Assembly: GCF_014897705.1 (NCBI RefSeq)
Contig: NZ_JABUXV010000005.1
Span: forward strand, 186,001 to 250,000
Origin: Brachybacterium sp. FME24
Lineage (GTDB): Bacteria > Actinomycetota > Actinomycetes > Actinomycetales > Dermabacteraceae
Direction of reading: 5' to 3'
DNA length: 64,000 nucleotides
This document shows positions 34,283 to 44,151 of this stretch, piece by piece. Under the pieces are notes generated by a model. That model had not been told where the DNA came from. It ran no database searches and saw only the letters and a list, made by a program, of their open reading frames with translations. The number at the start of each line of letters is the position of its first letter. Position 1 is the first letter of the stretch. The translations under genes were made by a program, and so were the position numbers.

Positions 34283-35686
34283 GTGGCTGACACATCCACT
34301 GACCAGTTCGACGTCGTGATCCTGGGCGGTGGCAGCGGCGGCTATGCGGCCGCGCTGCGCGGAGCCCAGCTCGGCCAGAAGATCGCCCTCGTGGAGAAGG
34401 ACAAGCTCGGCGGCACCTGTCTGCATCGCGGCTGCGTCCCGACGAAGGCGATGCTGCACGTCGGCGAGGTTGCCGACGCCCCGTCCGAAGGGTCCGCACT
34501 CGGCCTGGACATCACGCTCAACGCCGTCGACGGCGCCAAGGTCCGCGACTACAAGGACAAGATGGTCGCGCGCCTCCAGAAGGGCGTCCAGGGCCTGGTG
34601 AAGTCGCTCAAGATCGAGTACGTCGAGGGCTTCGGCCGTCTCACCGGCCGCCAGAGCGTCAGCGTGGAGACCGACTCCGGGACCCGCGAACTGACCGCCA
34701 AGAACATCATCCTGGCCACCGGTTCGTTCTCCAAGACCCTGCCGGGGATCGAGCTCGGGGGCCGCTTCCTGGACTCCGAGGCCGCCCTCCAGCTGTCCGA
34801 GGTGCCGAAGAATCCGATCATCCTGGGCGGCGGCGTCATCGGCGTCGAGTTCGCCTCGGTGTGGAAGTCGCTGGGCGCCGAATCGGTCACGATCGTCGAG
34901 GGCCTCCCCCACCTGGTCGCCAACGAGGACGAGTCGCTGTCCAAGGCGCTCGAGCGGGCCTACAAGAAGCGCGGGATCACGTTCTCCCTGGGCATCTTCA
35001 CCGAGAAGGCCGAGCAGACCGAGACCGGCGTGAAGGTCACCCTCACCGACGGCACCGTCTTCGAGGGGGACTACCTGCTGGTCGCGGTCGGTCGCGGCCC
35101 GGTCACCGCCGATCTCGGATACGAGGAGCAGGGCATCGAGATGGATCGCGGTTTCGTGCTCGCGAACAAGGAGACCCTGGAGACCAACGTCCCCGGCATC
35201 CATGCCGTCGGCGACATCGTCCCCGGCCTGCAGCTGGCCCACCGCGGCTTCCAGCAGGGCATCTTCGTGGCCGAACGCATCGCCGGTCAGAACCCCGCAC
35301 CGATCATCGAGTCCGGGATCCCGCGCATCACCTACTGCGAGCCGCAGGTCGGCTCCGTCGGCCTGTCCGAGAAGCAGGCCAAGGAGCAGCTGGGCGAGGA
35401 CGCGGTCGAGTCCTACGAGTACAACCTCGGTGGCAACGGTAAGTCCCAGATCCTCGGCACCACCGGCTTCATCAAGCTGGTCCGCGAGAAGGGCGGCGCG
35501 ATCGTCGGCGTCCACATGATCGGCTCGCGCATGTCCGAACTCATGGGCGAAGCGCAGCTCATCGTCAACTGGGAGGCCCACCCCGAGGATGTCGCCTCCC
35601 TCATCCACGGCCACCCGTCGCAGCACGAGGCCCTGGGCGAGGCGGCACTCGCCCTCGCCGGCAAGCCGCTGCACGCCCACGCCTGA
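34283..35686 (+). CDS. lpdA: Dihydrolipoyl dehydrogenase (E3)
   Basis: 467-aa FAD flavoprotein that reoxidises dihydrolipoyl groups of 2-oxoacid dehydrogenase complexes. FAD-binding [17 protein letters not shown], redox-active disulfide [19 protein letters not shown]-binding [24 protein letters not shown] and the C-terminal catalytic His-Glu in [16 protein letters not shown] start with GAGGAG 8 nt upstream. It lies 23 bp before sucB, clearly one operon. Confidence 0.97.
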   Translation: MADTSTDQFDVVILGGGSGGYAAALRGAQLGQKIALVEKDKLGGTCLHRGCVPTKAMLHVGEVADAPSEGSALGLDITLNAVDGAKVRDYKDKMVARLQKGVQGLVKSLKIEYVEGFGRLTGRQSVSVETDSGTRELTAKNIILATGSFSKTLPGIELGGRFLDSEAALQLSEVPKNPIILGGGVIGVEFASVWKSLGAESVTIVEGLPHLVANEDESLSKALERAYKKRGITFSLGIFTEKAEQTETGVKVTLTDGTVFEGDYLLVAVGRGPVTADLGYEEQGIEMDRGFVLANKETLETNVPGIHAVGDIVPGLQLAHRGFQQGIFVAERIAGQNPAPIIESGIPRITYCEPQVGSVGLSEKQAKEQLGEDAVESYEYNLGGNGKSQILGTTGFIKLVREKGGAIVGVHMIGSRMSELMGEAQLIVNWEAHPEDVASLIHGHPSQHEALGEAALALAGKPLHAHA

Positions 35687-35709
35687 GCCCACCAGGAGGA
35701 GAAACCCCC

Positions 35710-37539
35710 ATGTCTGAAACCGTGAAGATGCCGGCTCTCGGTGAGTCCGTCACCGAAGGCACCGTGACCCGTTGGCTCAAGGCCGTCGGTGAGAGCGTCG
35801 AGGTCGACGAGCCGCTGCTCGAGGTCTCGACCGACAAGGTCGACACCGAGATCCCCTCCCCCGTCGCGGGCACGATCGAGAAGATCCTGGTCGAGGAGGA
35901 CGAGGACGCCGAGGTCGGCGCCGATCTCGTCCTCATCGGCGATGGATCCGGCTCGTCCGCGTCCGATGCGGACGATTCGGGTGCCTCGGCTCCCGAGGAA
36001 TCCGCCGCCGAGGAACCTGCTGACCAGGGTGAGGATCTCGCCTCCGACGAGACCACCGCCCCCTCCACCGAGGAGGAAGCACCCGCCGGCGAGGCCGAGA
36101 AGCCGGGCGATGCCGCCGACGACGCCGATTCCGGTGCCAGCGGCGGAGCAGCCTCCGGCCAGGAGGTCACCATGCCCGCCCTGGGCGAGTCCGTCACCGA
36201 GGGCACTGTGACCCGTTGGCTCAAGGCCGTCGGTGAGAGCGTCGAGGTCGACGAGCCGCTGCTCGAGGTCTCGACCGACAAGGTCGACACCGAGATCCCC
36301 TCGCCCGTCGCCGGCACCCTCCTCGAGGTCCGCGTCCAGGAGGACGAGGACGCCGAGGTCGGCTCCGTGCTGGCCATCGTCGGGGATTCCTCCGGCGCCT
36401 CCGCCCCGGCCGAGGAGCCCGCTGCCCCGGCGCCCGCGGCGAAGGAGGCTCCCGCCCCGGAGAAGCCCGCCGAGCAGCCGAAGGCCGAGGCGCCGAAGGC
36501 TGAGGCCCCGAAGGCCCCGGAGCAGAAGTCCCAGGAGCAGAAGTCCCAGGAGCCTTCCGCACCCGCCGCTGCACCTGCCCCGAAGGCCGCAGACTCCGTC
36601 ACCGGCGCCGAATCATCCGGTTACGTGACTCCGCTGGTGCGGAAGATGGCCGCCGATGCCGGAGTCGACCTCTCGAGCGTCTCGGGCACCGGCCTGGGCG
36701 GTCGTATCCGCAAGCAGGACGTCCAGCAGGCGATCGACGCGCAGAAGGCCGCTGCTGCGGCTCCTGCCGCCGCGCCGGCTGCCGCGGCTCCGACCGCGGC
36801 TCCCACGGTAGAGGTCTCCCCGCTGCGCGGGACCGAGGAGAAGATGTCCCGGATCCGCAAGATCACGGCGAAGCGGATGGTCGAGTCCCTGCACGAGCAG
36901 GCTCAGCTCACCACTGCGGTCGAGGTCGACATGACCCGGGTGGCCAAGCTGCGCGCCCGTGCCAAGGACGCCTTCGGCCAGCGCGAAGGGGCCAAGCTCA
37001 CCTTCCTGCCGTTCCTCATGATGGCAGCGGTCGAGGGTCTGAAGACCTACCCGAAGCTCAACGCCACCATCGACGGCGAGGTCATCAAGTACGGCGCCGC
37101 CGAGAACATCGGCATGGCGGCGGATACCGAGCGCGGTCTGGTGGTCCCGGTCATCAAGAACGCCGGCGACCTGAACCTGGCCGGGTTCGCCCGTCAGATC
37201 GGTGACCTGGGCGCGCGGGCCAAGGGCAACAAGCTCGGCCCGGATGATCTCTCCGGGGCGACCTTCACGCTGACCAACACCGGCTCGGGGGGCGCCCTCT
37301 GGGACACCCCGATCGTGCCGAGCCCGCAGGTCGCCATCCTCGGCACCGGCACCATCACCAAGCGTCCGGCGGTCGTGCCGAACGCCGAGGGTGACGATTC
37401 CATCGCCATCCGCTCGATGATGTACCTGTTCCTGTCGTACGACCACCGCCTGGTCGACGGCGGCGACGCCGCCCGCTTCCTCACCTTCATGAAGAAGCGG
37501 CTCGAGGAGGGCGCGTTCGAGGCGGAACTCGGGCTGTGA
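35710..37539 (+). CDS. sucB: 2-oxoglutarate dehydrogenase E2 (dihydrolipoyl succinyltransferase) with two lipoyl domains
   Basis: 609 aa. Two lipoyl domains (about 2-77 and 150-225) with lipoylated lysines 43 and 191 in STDKVDTEI, acidic and Ala/Pro/Lys-rich linkers, an E3-binding domain (about 303-340, [16 protein letters not shown]) and the catalytic domain (about 375-609) with the active-site [15 protein letters not shown]. The two lipoyl domains share 95 consecutive identical bases. The succinyl type is favoured by [17 protein letters not shown] and the pairing with lpdA, but an acetyltransferase role is not excluded. No E1 gene is in the window. The lipoate genes lie 2 kb downstream. Confidence 0.92.
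   Translation: MSETVKMPALGESVTEGTVTRWLKAVGESVEVDEPLLEVSTDKVDTEIPSPVAGTIEKILVEEDEDAEVGADLVLIGDGSGSSASDADDSGASAPEESAAEEPADQGEDLASDETTAPSTEEEAPAGEAEKPGDAADDADSGASGGAASGQEVTMPALGESVTEGTVTRWLKAVGESVEVDEPLLEVSTDKVDTEIPSPVAGTLLEVRVQEDEDAEVGSVLAIVGDSSGASAPAEEPAAPAPAAKEAPAPEKPAEQPKAEAPKAEAPKAPEQKSQEQKSQEPSAPAAAPAPKAADSVTGAESSGYVTPLVRKMAADAGVDLSSVSGTGLGGRIRKQDVQQAIDAQKAAAAAPAAAPAAAAPTAAPTVEVSPLRGTEEKMSRIRKITAKRMVESLHEQAQLTTAVEVDMTRVAKLRARAKDAFGQREGAKLTFLPFLMMAAVEGLKTYPKLNATIDGEVIKYGAAENIGMAADTERGLVVPVIKNAGDLNLAGFARQIGDLGARAKGNKLGPDDLSGATFTLTNTGSGGALWDTPIVPSPQVAILGTGTITKRPAVVPNAEGDDSIAIRSMMYLFLSYDHRLVDGGDAARFLTFMKKRLEEGAFEAELGL
35764..35858 (+). repeat. 95-bp direct repeat in sucB, copy 1
   Basis: Identical base for base to 36208-36302 (offset 444 bp), covering the core of lipoyl domain 1 up to the lysine hairpin. 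Flanking codons differ at wobble positions. Confidence 0.95.
36208..36302 (+). repeat. 95-bp direct repeat in sucB, copy 2
   Basis: Second copy of the 95-bp perfect direct repeat, in lipoyl domain 2. In-frame recombination between copies would remove 148 codons and leave one lipoyl domain. Confidence 0.95.
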
Positions 37540-37591
37540 GGCCCTGACGCCCTGACACGCCTCTTCGTCAGTCGGCGAGGCCGGTTCTCGT

Positions 37592-37630
37592 GAAGGGCCC
37601 GGTACCGATCTTCTCGGTACCGGGCCCTTC
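37592..37630. terminator. Strong bidirectional terminator between sucB and the pseudokinase-like gene
   Basis: A perfect 17-bp stem (37592-37608 with 37614-37630) with loop TCTTC, between convergent genes. Confidence 0.85.
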
Positions 37631-37648
37631 CGGTTCTGCGGGCCGACC

Positions 37649-39139
37649 TCAGCTCGCCGAGGCGTCGGTCATGGTGCGGGTGGTCTGCACGAGCCAGTGA
37701 TCGCCGTCCCAGGCCAGTGCCAGCTCGACGACCGTCGGCTCCGTGGCGTGGACGACGCGGGTGGCCCCGTCGGCCTCGAACACCTCGTAGCTTTCGGTGG
37801 AGGTGGTCACCTGCAGCAGCGCCGTGCCGTCCGAGCTCGAGCCCTCGACCACGCTCGCCTCGTGGATCACCGGCCCTCCGCCCTCGATGGTGAGATCCGT
37901 ATATGCGGCGCGCACCACCTCGTCCGCCGCGAAAGCAGGGCTGCCGGGCGCTGCGACCGGCTGCGTGGAGAGCCCTGTGACGTACGCGTGCCGGGATCCG
38001 GCGAGCTCGGCGGCCAGTGCCCAGGGGTCGGTGATCGTCGGCGCAGGAGCATCAGAGGCAGGTGACGTGGCCGCTGCCGTTGCTCCTGGCTCCTGCGGTG
38101 GTGACGAGGGCGTGACCAGCCAGGCACCGGCGCCGATCACCGCCCCGACCAGCAGCACGGTCCCCGCTGTCATGATCGCCGTCCGGCGGTTGCCCGGCGA
38201 GGACAGCACCTCGCGGATCACGTCGAGAGGAGCGGCGGGAACGGCACCGCTGTGCGGGACGAGTTCGCCGGCCCGAGCGCTCCGAGCACGCCGAAGACGG
38301 AATATCGACGGCGGCGGCACCGGTGGCGCGGCGACCGCCACGTGGGTGACGTCGTGATCCTCCTCGTCCGCGAGCTGGATCCCCTGGCCGTCCGGGTCCG
38401 TGGTCGCCATCGTGCCGATGCCGGAGAAGTCGGCCCGGACGTCGGACCGCTCGGGCGTCGCAGGCAGAGCACTCCCGGAACCGTCGCTCGGAGCAGGCCC
38501 ATGGGGGTGGTGGAGGCGGCGGCGCAGCGTGCGCTCCTGGTCCTGCAGCACAGAATCCACCCAGCGGCGATCCGCCTGCCGGACCGTCAGCTCCTCCCCG
38601 GGGCGCAGGCCACTGAGGTCCAGCAGCACGACGCTGCCGTCGGAACGCCGCCCGATGCCCTCGCCCGGCGTCGCCCCGAGCAGCCAGCCCCGCTCGTGGA
38701 GCGCATCGACCAGGGCGTCGAGGTGATCGCGAGCGCGTCCGAGCGCCACCCGCTCCGCAGTCGCCGGGGAGCCCGACTCGGCCGCCCGGCGCCCGCTCCG
38801 GCGGTCCAGGGGTGGCGCGCCTTCGCGCACGTACCCCCTCTCCTCGATCGTGAGGACGCAGGGCGCGGCCGTGACCCCGGCCACCTCGAGGCTGGCCAGC
38901 AGGTGCATCTCCGCCCGCACGGCGTCATGACCGGCCGGCGTGAGCGCGTGAACCCGGATGGTCCCGTCGCGACCCTGCTGCTCGAGCAGCTCCTCGCGGC
39001 AGTCCACTCCCTGACGCAGGACCATCCGGTGAGTGCCCGCGGCACGCCGCGGGCCGGGGCCGGGCCGCGAGTGACGCGAAGGCTCTTCGCCCAAGGGCCC
39101 GGGCCCTTGGATGTAGCGCGCGTCGTCGTAGTCGTCCAT
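37649..39139 (-). CDS. Membrane-anchored protein with degenerate kinase-like N-terminus
   Basis: 496 aa. Residues about 35-215 read like a eroded protein-kinase fold: an N-lobe-like stretch (IRVHALTPAGHDAVRAEMHL), a catalytic-loop position reading ERGWLLGATPGEGIG where active kinases have HxDxxxxN, and VVLLDLSGLRPGEE where DFG is expected. A single membrane helix (about 319-343) follows a juxtamembrane linker and leads to an extracytoplasmic Thr/Pro-rich linker plus a C-terminal domain (about 375-496) that resembles NTF2-like or SnoaL-like folds. Start at MDDYDDARYIQ; two earlier in-frame starts exist. Family not recognised; divergent from lipB. Confidence 0.65.
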   Translation of the reverse strand: MDDYDDARYIQGPGPLGEEPSRHSRPGPGPRRAAGTHRMVLRQGVDCREELLEQQGRDGTIRVHALTPAGHDAVRAEMHLLASLEVAGVTAAPCVLTIEERGYVREGAPPLDRRSGRRAAESGSPATAERVALGRARDHLDALVDALHERGWLLGATPGEGIGRRSDGSVVLLDLSGLRPGEELTVRQADRRWVDSVLQDQERTLRRRLHHPHGPAPSDGSGSALPATPERSDVRADFSGIGTMATTDPDGQGIQLADEEDHDVTHVAVAAPPVPPPSIFRLRRARSARAGELVPHSGAVPAAPLDVIREVLSSPGNRRTAIMTAGTVLLVGAVIGAGAWLVTPSSPPQEPGATAAATSPASDAPAPTITDPWALAAELAGSRHAYVTGLSTQPVAAPGSPAFAADEVVRAAYTDLTIEGGGPVIHEASVVEGSSSDGTALLQVTTSTESYEVFEADGATRVVHATEPTVVELALAWDGDHWLVQTTRTMTDASAS

Positions 39140-39208
39140 AAGGCGAGTGAACCTCATCGTGCGCACGCACTCCGTCGGTCATCCACAACGCACAGGTCAA
39201 AGCGGGAG

Positions 39209-39214
39209 TAACCT
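39209..39214 (+). promoter_or_regulatory. -10 element of lipB (leaderless, GTG start)
   Basis: TAACCT, then GGGGTG, then the GTG at 39221. Confidence 0.55.
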
Positions 39215-39220
39215 GGGGTG

Positions 39221-39919
39221 GTGCTCGACGTGATCCGACTCGGTTTCAGTGAACCCCTCCCCGGCGGGGACCGCCATGAGGAGTTCGGCCTGCCCCCGGG
39301 ACCGATTCAGTACCGCGCGGCGTGGGCCCTGCAGCGGGAGATCCATGCCGAGGTCGTGGCCGGGACCCGGCCCGACACGCTGCTGCTGCTCGAGCACCAG
39401 GCGGTGTACACCGCCGGCAAACTCACCGCCGATCATGAGCGTCCGCGCGACGGCGCCGAGGTCGTCGACATCGACCGCGGCGGGAAGATCACCTGGCACG
39501 GGCCCCAGCAGCTCGTCGGCTACCCGATCGTGAAGCTCCCGATCCCGATCGACGTCGTCGGGTTCGTGCGGGAGCTCGAGCGCACGCTCATCGACGCCTG
39601 TGCGCAGCTGGGTGTGCACACCGTCCCCATCGAGGGGCGCAGCGGCGTGTGGGTCGACCCGCAGGGCACCGAAGCGCGCAAGGTGTGCGCGATCGGTCTG
39701 CGGGTGTCGAAACGGGCCACAATGCACGGCTTCGCTCTGAACTGCGCGAACGACCTCTCCTGGGCGAAGAACGTGATCCCCTGCGGCCTCGACGATGCGG
39801 GCGTGACGAGCCTCAGTGAAGAAGCCGGACGCCGCATCGCGGTGGCCGACGTGATCGATGTCGTCGCGGACTCGATGACCGCACTCGTGGCGCACCGCAC
39901 CTCCGCCCGCATGGGATGA
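39221..39919 (+). CDS. lipB: Octanoyltransferase LipB
   Basis: 232 aa. Transfers octanoyl from ACP to lipoyl domains, here presumably those of SucB. Motifs: QYRAAWALQREIHAEV, LLLEHQAVYTAGK, GGKITWHGPQQLVGYPIV, GVWVDPQGTEARKVCAIGLR with the family Lys, and MHGFALNCANDL with the catalytic Cys. Two consecutive GTG codons (39218 and 39221) are possible starts; the second fits the leaderless spacing. lipA follows 62 bp later. Confidence 0.95.
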   Translation: MLDVIRLGFSEPLPGGDRHEEFGLPPGPIQYRAAWALQREIHAEVVAGTRPDTLLLLEHQAVYTAGKLTADHERPRDGAEVVDIDRGGKITWHGPQQLVGYPIVKLPIPIDVVGFVRELERTLIDACAQLGVHTVPIEGRSGVWVDPQGTEARKVCAIGLRVSKRATMHGFALNCANDLSWAKNVIPCGLDDAGVTSLSEEAGRRIAVADVIDVVADSMTALVAHRTSARMG

Positions 39920-39944
39920 GGCGCCCCGCACCCTGACCGCTCGA

Positions 39945-39950
39945 TAGACT
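39945..39950 (+). promoter_or_regulatory. -10 element of lipA
   Basis: TAGACT in the lipB-lipA gap. It predicts a leader of about 25 nt with a Shine-Dalgarno at 39969-39974. Confidence 0.4.
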
Positions 39951-39981
39951 TCCCCAAACGTCGAATGTAGGAGGCATGAGG

Positions 39982-41004
39982 GTGACGACAGCTCCCGAAG
40001 GCCGGCGCATGCTGCGCATCGAAGCACGCAACGCCGAAGTGCCCATCGAACGCAAGCCCGAATGGATCAAGACCCGCGCCGTGATGGGTCCCGAGTACAG
40101 CGCGATGAAGAAGCGCGTGCACGGGCAGGGCCTCCACACCGTGTGCGAGGAAGCCGGTTGCCCGAACATCTTCGAGTGCTGGGAGGACCGTGAGGCCACC
40201 TTCCTCATCGGTGGCGACACCTGCACCCGTCGGTGCGACTTCTGCGACATCGCCACCGGCAAGCCGATGGCCGTGGACCCGATGGAACCCTTCAAGGTCG
40301 CCCAGTCCGTCAAGGAGATGGGGCTGCGCTACTCCACCATCACCGGTGTGGCGCGCGACGACCTCCCCGACGGAGCCGCCGGACTGTTCGCGCAGACCTG
40401 CCGCCAGATCCACGCCACGAGCCCCGGAACCGGGGTCGAGCTGCTGATCGACGACATCAAGGGAAACGGCGACGCACTCCACCAGGTCTTCGAGGCCGGG
40501 CCCCAGGTGTTCGGCCACAACCTGGAGACCGTCCCGCGGATCTTCAAGCAGATCCGCCCCGCCTTCCGCTACGAGCGTTCCCTCGACGTGATCACCCTGG
40601 CCAAGGACAACGGCATGATCACCAAGTCCAATCTGATCCTGGGCATGGGCGAGACCACGCAGGAGATCCTCGAGTCCCTGCAGCGCCTGCGCGACGCCGG
40701 CTGCGACATCATCACGATCACGCAGTACCTGCGCCCCTCGAAGCTGCATCACCCGATCGATCGCTGGGTCAAGCCCGAGGAGTTCGTCGAGCTCTCCGAG
40801 GCCGCCTACGAGATGGGCTTCCTCGCCGTGATGGCCGGACCGATGGTCCGCTCCTCGTACCGCGCCGGAAAGCTCTGGGCGCAGGCGATGAAGAAGCTCG
40901 GCCGTGAGATCCCCGAGAATCTCCGCCACCTGGATCAGAACCAGCCCGCCCGACAGGAAGCTGCGAGCGTCGTCGCCCGCAGCAATCAGGCCGCCGCGAG
41001 CTGA
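39982..41004 (+). CDS. lipA: Lipoyl synthase LipA
   Basis: Radical SAM enzyme inserting two sulfurs into octanoyl-lysine. 340 aa. The auxiliary cluster motif [12 protein letters not shown] and the radical-SAM cluster motif CTRRCDFC are intact, and the C-terminal RSSYRAG supplies the Ser ligand. GTG at 39982 was chosen because AGGAGG lies 7 nt upstream and because [12 protein letters not shown] aligns with mycobacterial LipA; the ATG at 39976 is only one base from the Shine-Dalgarno. Its sulfur-donor pathway genes sufS and sufU lie at 63 kb. Confidence 0.96.
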   Translation: MTTAPEGRRMLRIEARNAEVPIERKPEWIKTRAVMGPEYSAMKKRVHGQGLHTVCEEAGCPNIFECWEDREATFLIGGDTCTRRCDFCDIATGKPMAVDPMEPFKVAQSVKEMGLRYSTITGVARDDLPDGAAGLFAQTCRQIHATSPGTGVELLIDDIKGNGDALHQVFEAGPQVFGHNLETVPRIFKQIRPAFRYERSLDVITLAKDNGMITKSNLILGMGETTQEILESLQRLRDAGCDIITITQYLRPSKLHHPIDRWVKPEEFVELSEAAYEMGFLAVMAGPMVRSSYRAGKLWAQAMKKLGREIPENLRHLDQNQPARQEAASVVARSNQAAAS

Positions 41005-41036
41005 CGCCCGCGCGCCCCCGAGAGGACCCACCACAC

Positions 41037-41777
41037 ATGGCCCGCAAGAGCGAGACCAAGCCCGCCAAGGGCAAGAAGAACGCCGACGGCAGCAAGAAGC
41101 CGGGGCGCTTCAAGCAGATGATCGAGGTGTTCAAGTACACCCAGGAGGTCGACCGCACCACGCTGCCCTGGATGATCGGTGCGCTGCTCGCCGCGATCGT
41201 CGCCGGCGTGCTCGTGAGCTGGCTTGTGGTCAACAGCCCCTGGTACGGCATCTTCCTGGGCCTCGCCGTGGGCGTGCTGCTCGCGATGCTGATCCTCGCC
41301 CGCAAGGCCGAGCGGGCCGCGTTCGGTCGGATCAAGGGCCAGTCCGGGGCCCCCTTGGCGGCGATGCAGTCGATCCGTCGTGGCTGGAACGTGAGCGACG
41401 AGCCCGTCCAGGTCGATCCCCGCAGCCAGAAGATGCTCTTCCGCGCCTCCGGCCGCGCCGGCATCGCAGTCGTCGCCGAGGACTCCTCCTCGATCTCCAT
41501 GAAGCTGCTCGAGAAGGAGCGGCGCAACATTCGCCGTGTCCTCCAGCACGAGAATGTGCCGATCCACCAGATCGTCGTCGGGGACGGGGAGGGCGAGGTG
41601 CCGCTGCACAAGCTCCCCAGCCATATGACCCGCATGAAGAAGACTCTGACCAAGGACGAATCCGCTCAGGTGAGCAAGCGCCTGGCGGCGCTGCATCGTT
41701 CGATCCGGCAGTCCGTGCCCAAGGGTGTCGACCCCTCGCGCGCCCGCCCCAACCGCAAGGCGATGCGCGGCCGCTGA
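41037..41777 (+). CDS. DUF4191 membrane protein
   Basis: 246 aa. A Lys-rich N-terminus (1-30), two membrane helices (about 42-62 and 66-84), then a basic cytoplasmic domain of about 160 residues (IRRGWNVSDEPVQVDPRSQK, LLEKERRNIRRVLQ, HKLPSHMTRMKKTL). DUF4191 genes follow lipA in very many actinobacteria, but no function is established. The gap to lipA is 32 bp, so it is probably in the same operon. Confidence 0.9.
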   Translation: MARKSETKPAKGKKNADGSKKPGRFKQMIEVFKYTQEVDRTTLPWMIGALLAAIVAGVLVSWLVVNSPWYGIFLGLAVGVLLAMLILARKAERAAFGRIKGQSGAPLAAMQSIRRGWNVSDEPVQVDPRSQKMLFRASGRAGIAVVAEDSSSISMKLLEKERRNIRRVLQHENVPIHQIVVGDGEGEVPLHKLPSHMTRMKKTLTKDESAQVSKRLAALHRSIRQSVPKGVDPSRARPNRKAMRGR

Positions 41778-42028
41778 CCCGCCGCTCACACCCGCATACG
41801 CAGCCCCTGCTCGGCCATACGGACCGGCAGGGGCTTCGTGCTGTGGGGAGATGCCCGCAGTCTGCCCCGCCCGCTCGAGATGCGGCCGTGACCTTCCTGT
41901 GTCCTGCGTGACCTTATCGTGACATAAGTCGTCGTCGCAGGTCAGAGCAAGATGCTGGGAAGGCTCGATGGAGAACGCGCAGGCTCGTCACGTCGTCGTG
42001 CACAGGGGCCGAGGCGCGTGAGGAGTGC
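41778..42028. other. 251-bp convergent intergenic region
   Basis: Holds the DUF4191 terminator and then about 190 bp with no convincing ORF. A small inverted repeat CTTAT-CGTGAC-ATAAG near 41911-41926 looks like an operator or promoter but points at no annotated gene. Confidence 0.4.
41802..41836 (+). terminator. Terminator after the DUF4191 gene
   Basis: AGCCCCTGC (41802-41810) and GCAGGGGCT (41827-41835), a 9-bp perfect stem followed by TCG, 25 nt after the stop. Confidence 0.7.
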
Positions 42029-42463
42029 TCAGATGGTGACCACGGCAGTGCCGGCGGCCGTGTCGTGCAAGGGCTGCCTGTCCTTGGTCCAGACGCATGC
42101 CGGCAGCAGCAGGAGCATCGCCCCGGTGCGCACCAGAGCACGCAGCACCATCGGGGTACGGCCCCTGACGGGAAGCACCCGCACCCGCAGGAGGAACTGG
42201 CCGGGAGTGGCCCCGAAGAAGCTCAGGAACAGCACGTTCACCAGCACGAAGAGGAGCAGGTTCGCCAGCGGATCGGAGTGGAACGCCAGGGCGGAGACGA
42301 GCATGCACAGTCCCCAGTCCAGGACCAAGGTGACGGGTCGGCGCCAGAACGGCGCGACGGAGCCGGGGCCCGCGGCAGGCAGGCCGAGGGACGAGCCCTT
42401 GACGTAGTCCGGTTCGCTCGGGACGCCTTCCATCCACGAGCCCAGATCCTTGCGTTCGATCAC
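42029..42463 (-). CDS. RDD family membrane protein
   Basis: 144 aa, GTG start. RDD proteins are small polytopic proteins of unclear transport function. The domain spans about residues 38-140: FWRRPVTLVLDWGLCMLVSA, a central helix and GATPGQFLLRVRVLPVRG, the typical second conserved block. About three membrane helices. It diverges from glnA, as in many actinobacteria. Predicted leaderless: TAAGGT lies 7 bases before the GTG. Confidence 0.88.
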   Translation of the reverse strand: MIERKDLGSWMEGVPSEPDYVKGSSLGLPAAGPGSVAPFWRRPVTLVLDWGLCMLVSALAFHSDPLANLLLFVLVNVLFLSFFGATPGQFLLRVRVLPVRGRTPMVLRALVRTGAMLLLLPACVWTKDRQPLHDTAAGTAVVTI

Positions 42464-42470
42464 GTCCCCG

Positions 42471-42476
42471 ACCTTA
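42471..42476 (-). promoter_or_regulatory. -10 element of the RDD gene (leaderless, GTG start)
   Basis: TAAGGT on the minus strand, seven bases before the GTG at 42463. Confidence 0.5.
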
Positions 42477-42529
42477 ATGCGTGCATCTGGGAGCCGGGTC
42501 GCTCATCGGGTGCCGCGTGGGAGAGCGCA

Positions 42530-42535
42530 TAAGCT
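42530..42535 (+). promoter_or_regulatory. Possible -10 element of glnA
   Basis: TAAGCT, giving a leader of about 100 nt before the GTG at 42645. No obvious GlnR-type operator was recognised. Confidence 0.35.
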
Positions 42536-42644
42536 TGACCTCACCCGAGTCCGGGCCTGAGCACGTTCACCGGTGCCCGAGACGGTGATCGCCCCACGGG
42601 GTCAGTCAGCACAACACGCACCTCAGGGTGTGGATGGAGGAGAT

Positions 42645-44075
42645 GTGTTCAACAATCCCAGCGAGGTCGTGAAGTACATCGAAGAGGAAGGTGTCGAGTT
42701 CATCGACATCCGCTTCTGCGATCTTCCCGGCATCATGCAGCACTTCAACGTGCCGGCGAGCACGTTCGATGAGGAAGCGATCGCGACCGGGCAGCTGTTC
42801 GACGGCTCCTCCATCCGCGGTTTCCAGGCGATCCACGAGTCCGACATGAAGCTCGTGCCGGATCTGGAGACTGCGTATCTGGACCCGTTCCGTGAGCGCA
42901 AGACCCTCATCATCAACTTCTCGATCGTGGACCCGTTCACGGATGAGCCGTACTCCCGGGACCCGCGCACCGTCGCCTCCAAGGCGGAGGAGTACCTGAA
43001 GTCGACCGGCATCGCCGACACCGCCCTGTTCGCCGCCGAGGCCGAGTTCTACATCTTCGATGACGTGCGCTTCAAGACCACGGTGAACTCCGGGTTCTAC
43101 AGCATCGATTCCGACGAGGCGGTGTGGAACACCGACCGCGACGAGTCCGAGTACGGCGGCAACAAGGGCTACAAGACCCGCCTCAAGGGCGGTTACTTCC
43201 CGGTCCCGCCGAACGATCAGATGGCCGATCTCCGTGACGAGATCTGCGCCGTCCTCGAAGAGACGGGCCTGCAGGTCGAACGCGCCCATCACGAGGTCGG
43301 CACCGCCGGGCAGCAGGAGATCAACTACCGCTTCAACACGCTGCTGCAGGCGGCGGACGATGTCATGAAGTTCAAGTACGTCGTCAAGAGCACCGTATGG
43401 GACGCCGGCAAGACCGCGACCTTCATGCCCAAGCCCTTGTTCGGTGACAACGGCTCCGGCATGCACACCCACCAGTCGCTGTGGAAGGACGGCCAGCCGC
43501 TGTTCTTCGACGAGCGCGGCTACGGCGGGCTCTCGGACATCGCGCGCTGGTACATCGGTGGCATCATCGAGCACTCCCCCTCGCTGACGGCCTTCACCAA
43601 CCCCACCGTGAACTCGTTCAAGCGTCTCGTGCCCGGCTTCGAGGCCCCGGTCAACATGGTCTACTCGGCCCGCAACCGCTCAGCCGCGATCCGTATCCCG
43701 GTCACGGGCGCCTCGGCGAAGGCGAAGCGCGTCGAATTCCGTGCCCCCGATCCCTCGGCGAACCCGTACCTCGCATTCGCCGCGCAGCTGATGGCCGGCA
43801 TCGATGGCGTCCGCAACCGCATCGAGCCGCCGGAACCGATCGACAAGGACCTCTACGAGCTCCCCCCGGAGGAGCACAAGCAGATCAAGCAGCTGCCGGA
43901 GTCCCTCGGCGCGGCGCTGGACGCCCTCGAGGCCGATCACGACTTCCTCACCGAGGGTGACGTGTTCCCCGAAGACCTCATCTCGACCTGGATCGAGCTC
44001 AAGCGCACCACGGAGATCGATCCGTTCCGCTACCGCCCGCACCCGCACGAGTTCGAGCTCTACTACGACATCTGA
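42645..44075 (+). CDS. glnA: Glutamine synthetase type I (GSI-beta), adenylylatable
   Basis: 476-aa dodecameric enzyme making glutamine from glutamate and ammonia. Beta-grasp N-terminus [14 protein letters not shown], metal/ATP motifs in [35 protein letters not shown] and NRSAAIRIP. The adenylylation Tyr (about residue 404) lies in [11 protein letters not shown], so it should be controlled by GlnE, whose gene is at 51.6-54.7 kb. GTG start with GGAGG just upstream. Right after the stop is a 9-bp tandem repeat that repeats the TGA four times in frame. Confidence 0.97.
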   Translation: MFNNPSEVVKYIEEEGVEFIDIRFCDLPGIMQHFNVPASTFDEEAIATGQLFDGSSIRGFQAIHESDMKLVPDLETAYLDPFRERKTLIINFSIVDPFTDEPYSRDPRTVASKAEEYLKSTGIADTALFAAEAEFYIFDDVRFKTTVNSGFYSIDSDEAVWNTDRDESEYGGNKGYKTRLKGGYFPVPPNDQMADLRDEICAVLEETGLQVERAHHEVGTAGQQEINYRFNTLLQAADDVMKFKYVVKSTVWDAGKTATFMPKPLFGDNGSGMHTHQSLWKDGQPLFFDERGYGGLSDIARWYIGGIIEHSPSLTAFTNPTVNSFKRLVPGFEAPVNMVYSARNRSAAIRIPVTGASAKAKRVEFRAPDPSANPYLAFAAQLMAGIDGVRNRIEPPEPIDKDLYELPPEEHKQIKQLPESLGAALDALEADHDFLTEGDVFPEDLISTWIELKRTTEIDPFRYRPHPHEFELYYDI

Positions 44076-44104
44076 GCCATCTGAGTCATCTGAGTCATCT
44101 GAGA
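44069..44104 (+). repeat. 9-bp tandem repeat spanning the glnA stop codon
   Basis: Four copies of CATCTGAG(C/T/A). The first copy contains the last codon and the TGA stop, so TGA recurs in frame at 44073, 44082, 44091 and 44100. Confidence 0.9.
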
Positions 44105-44151
44105 TGGCAGATGAGATGACAGAGCCACCAGAGTCGAGCTGAGTTCGACGA

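Noticed and set aside
35710-37539. Pyruvate dehydrogenase E2 (AceF) as the primary call
   Set aside because: Not excluded, but the succinyltransferase-type catalytic domain and the lpdA-sucB-lipB-lipA actinobacterial order favour SucB.
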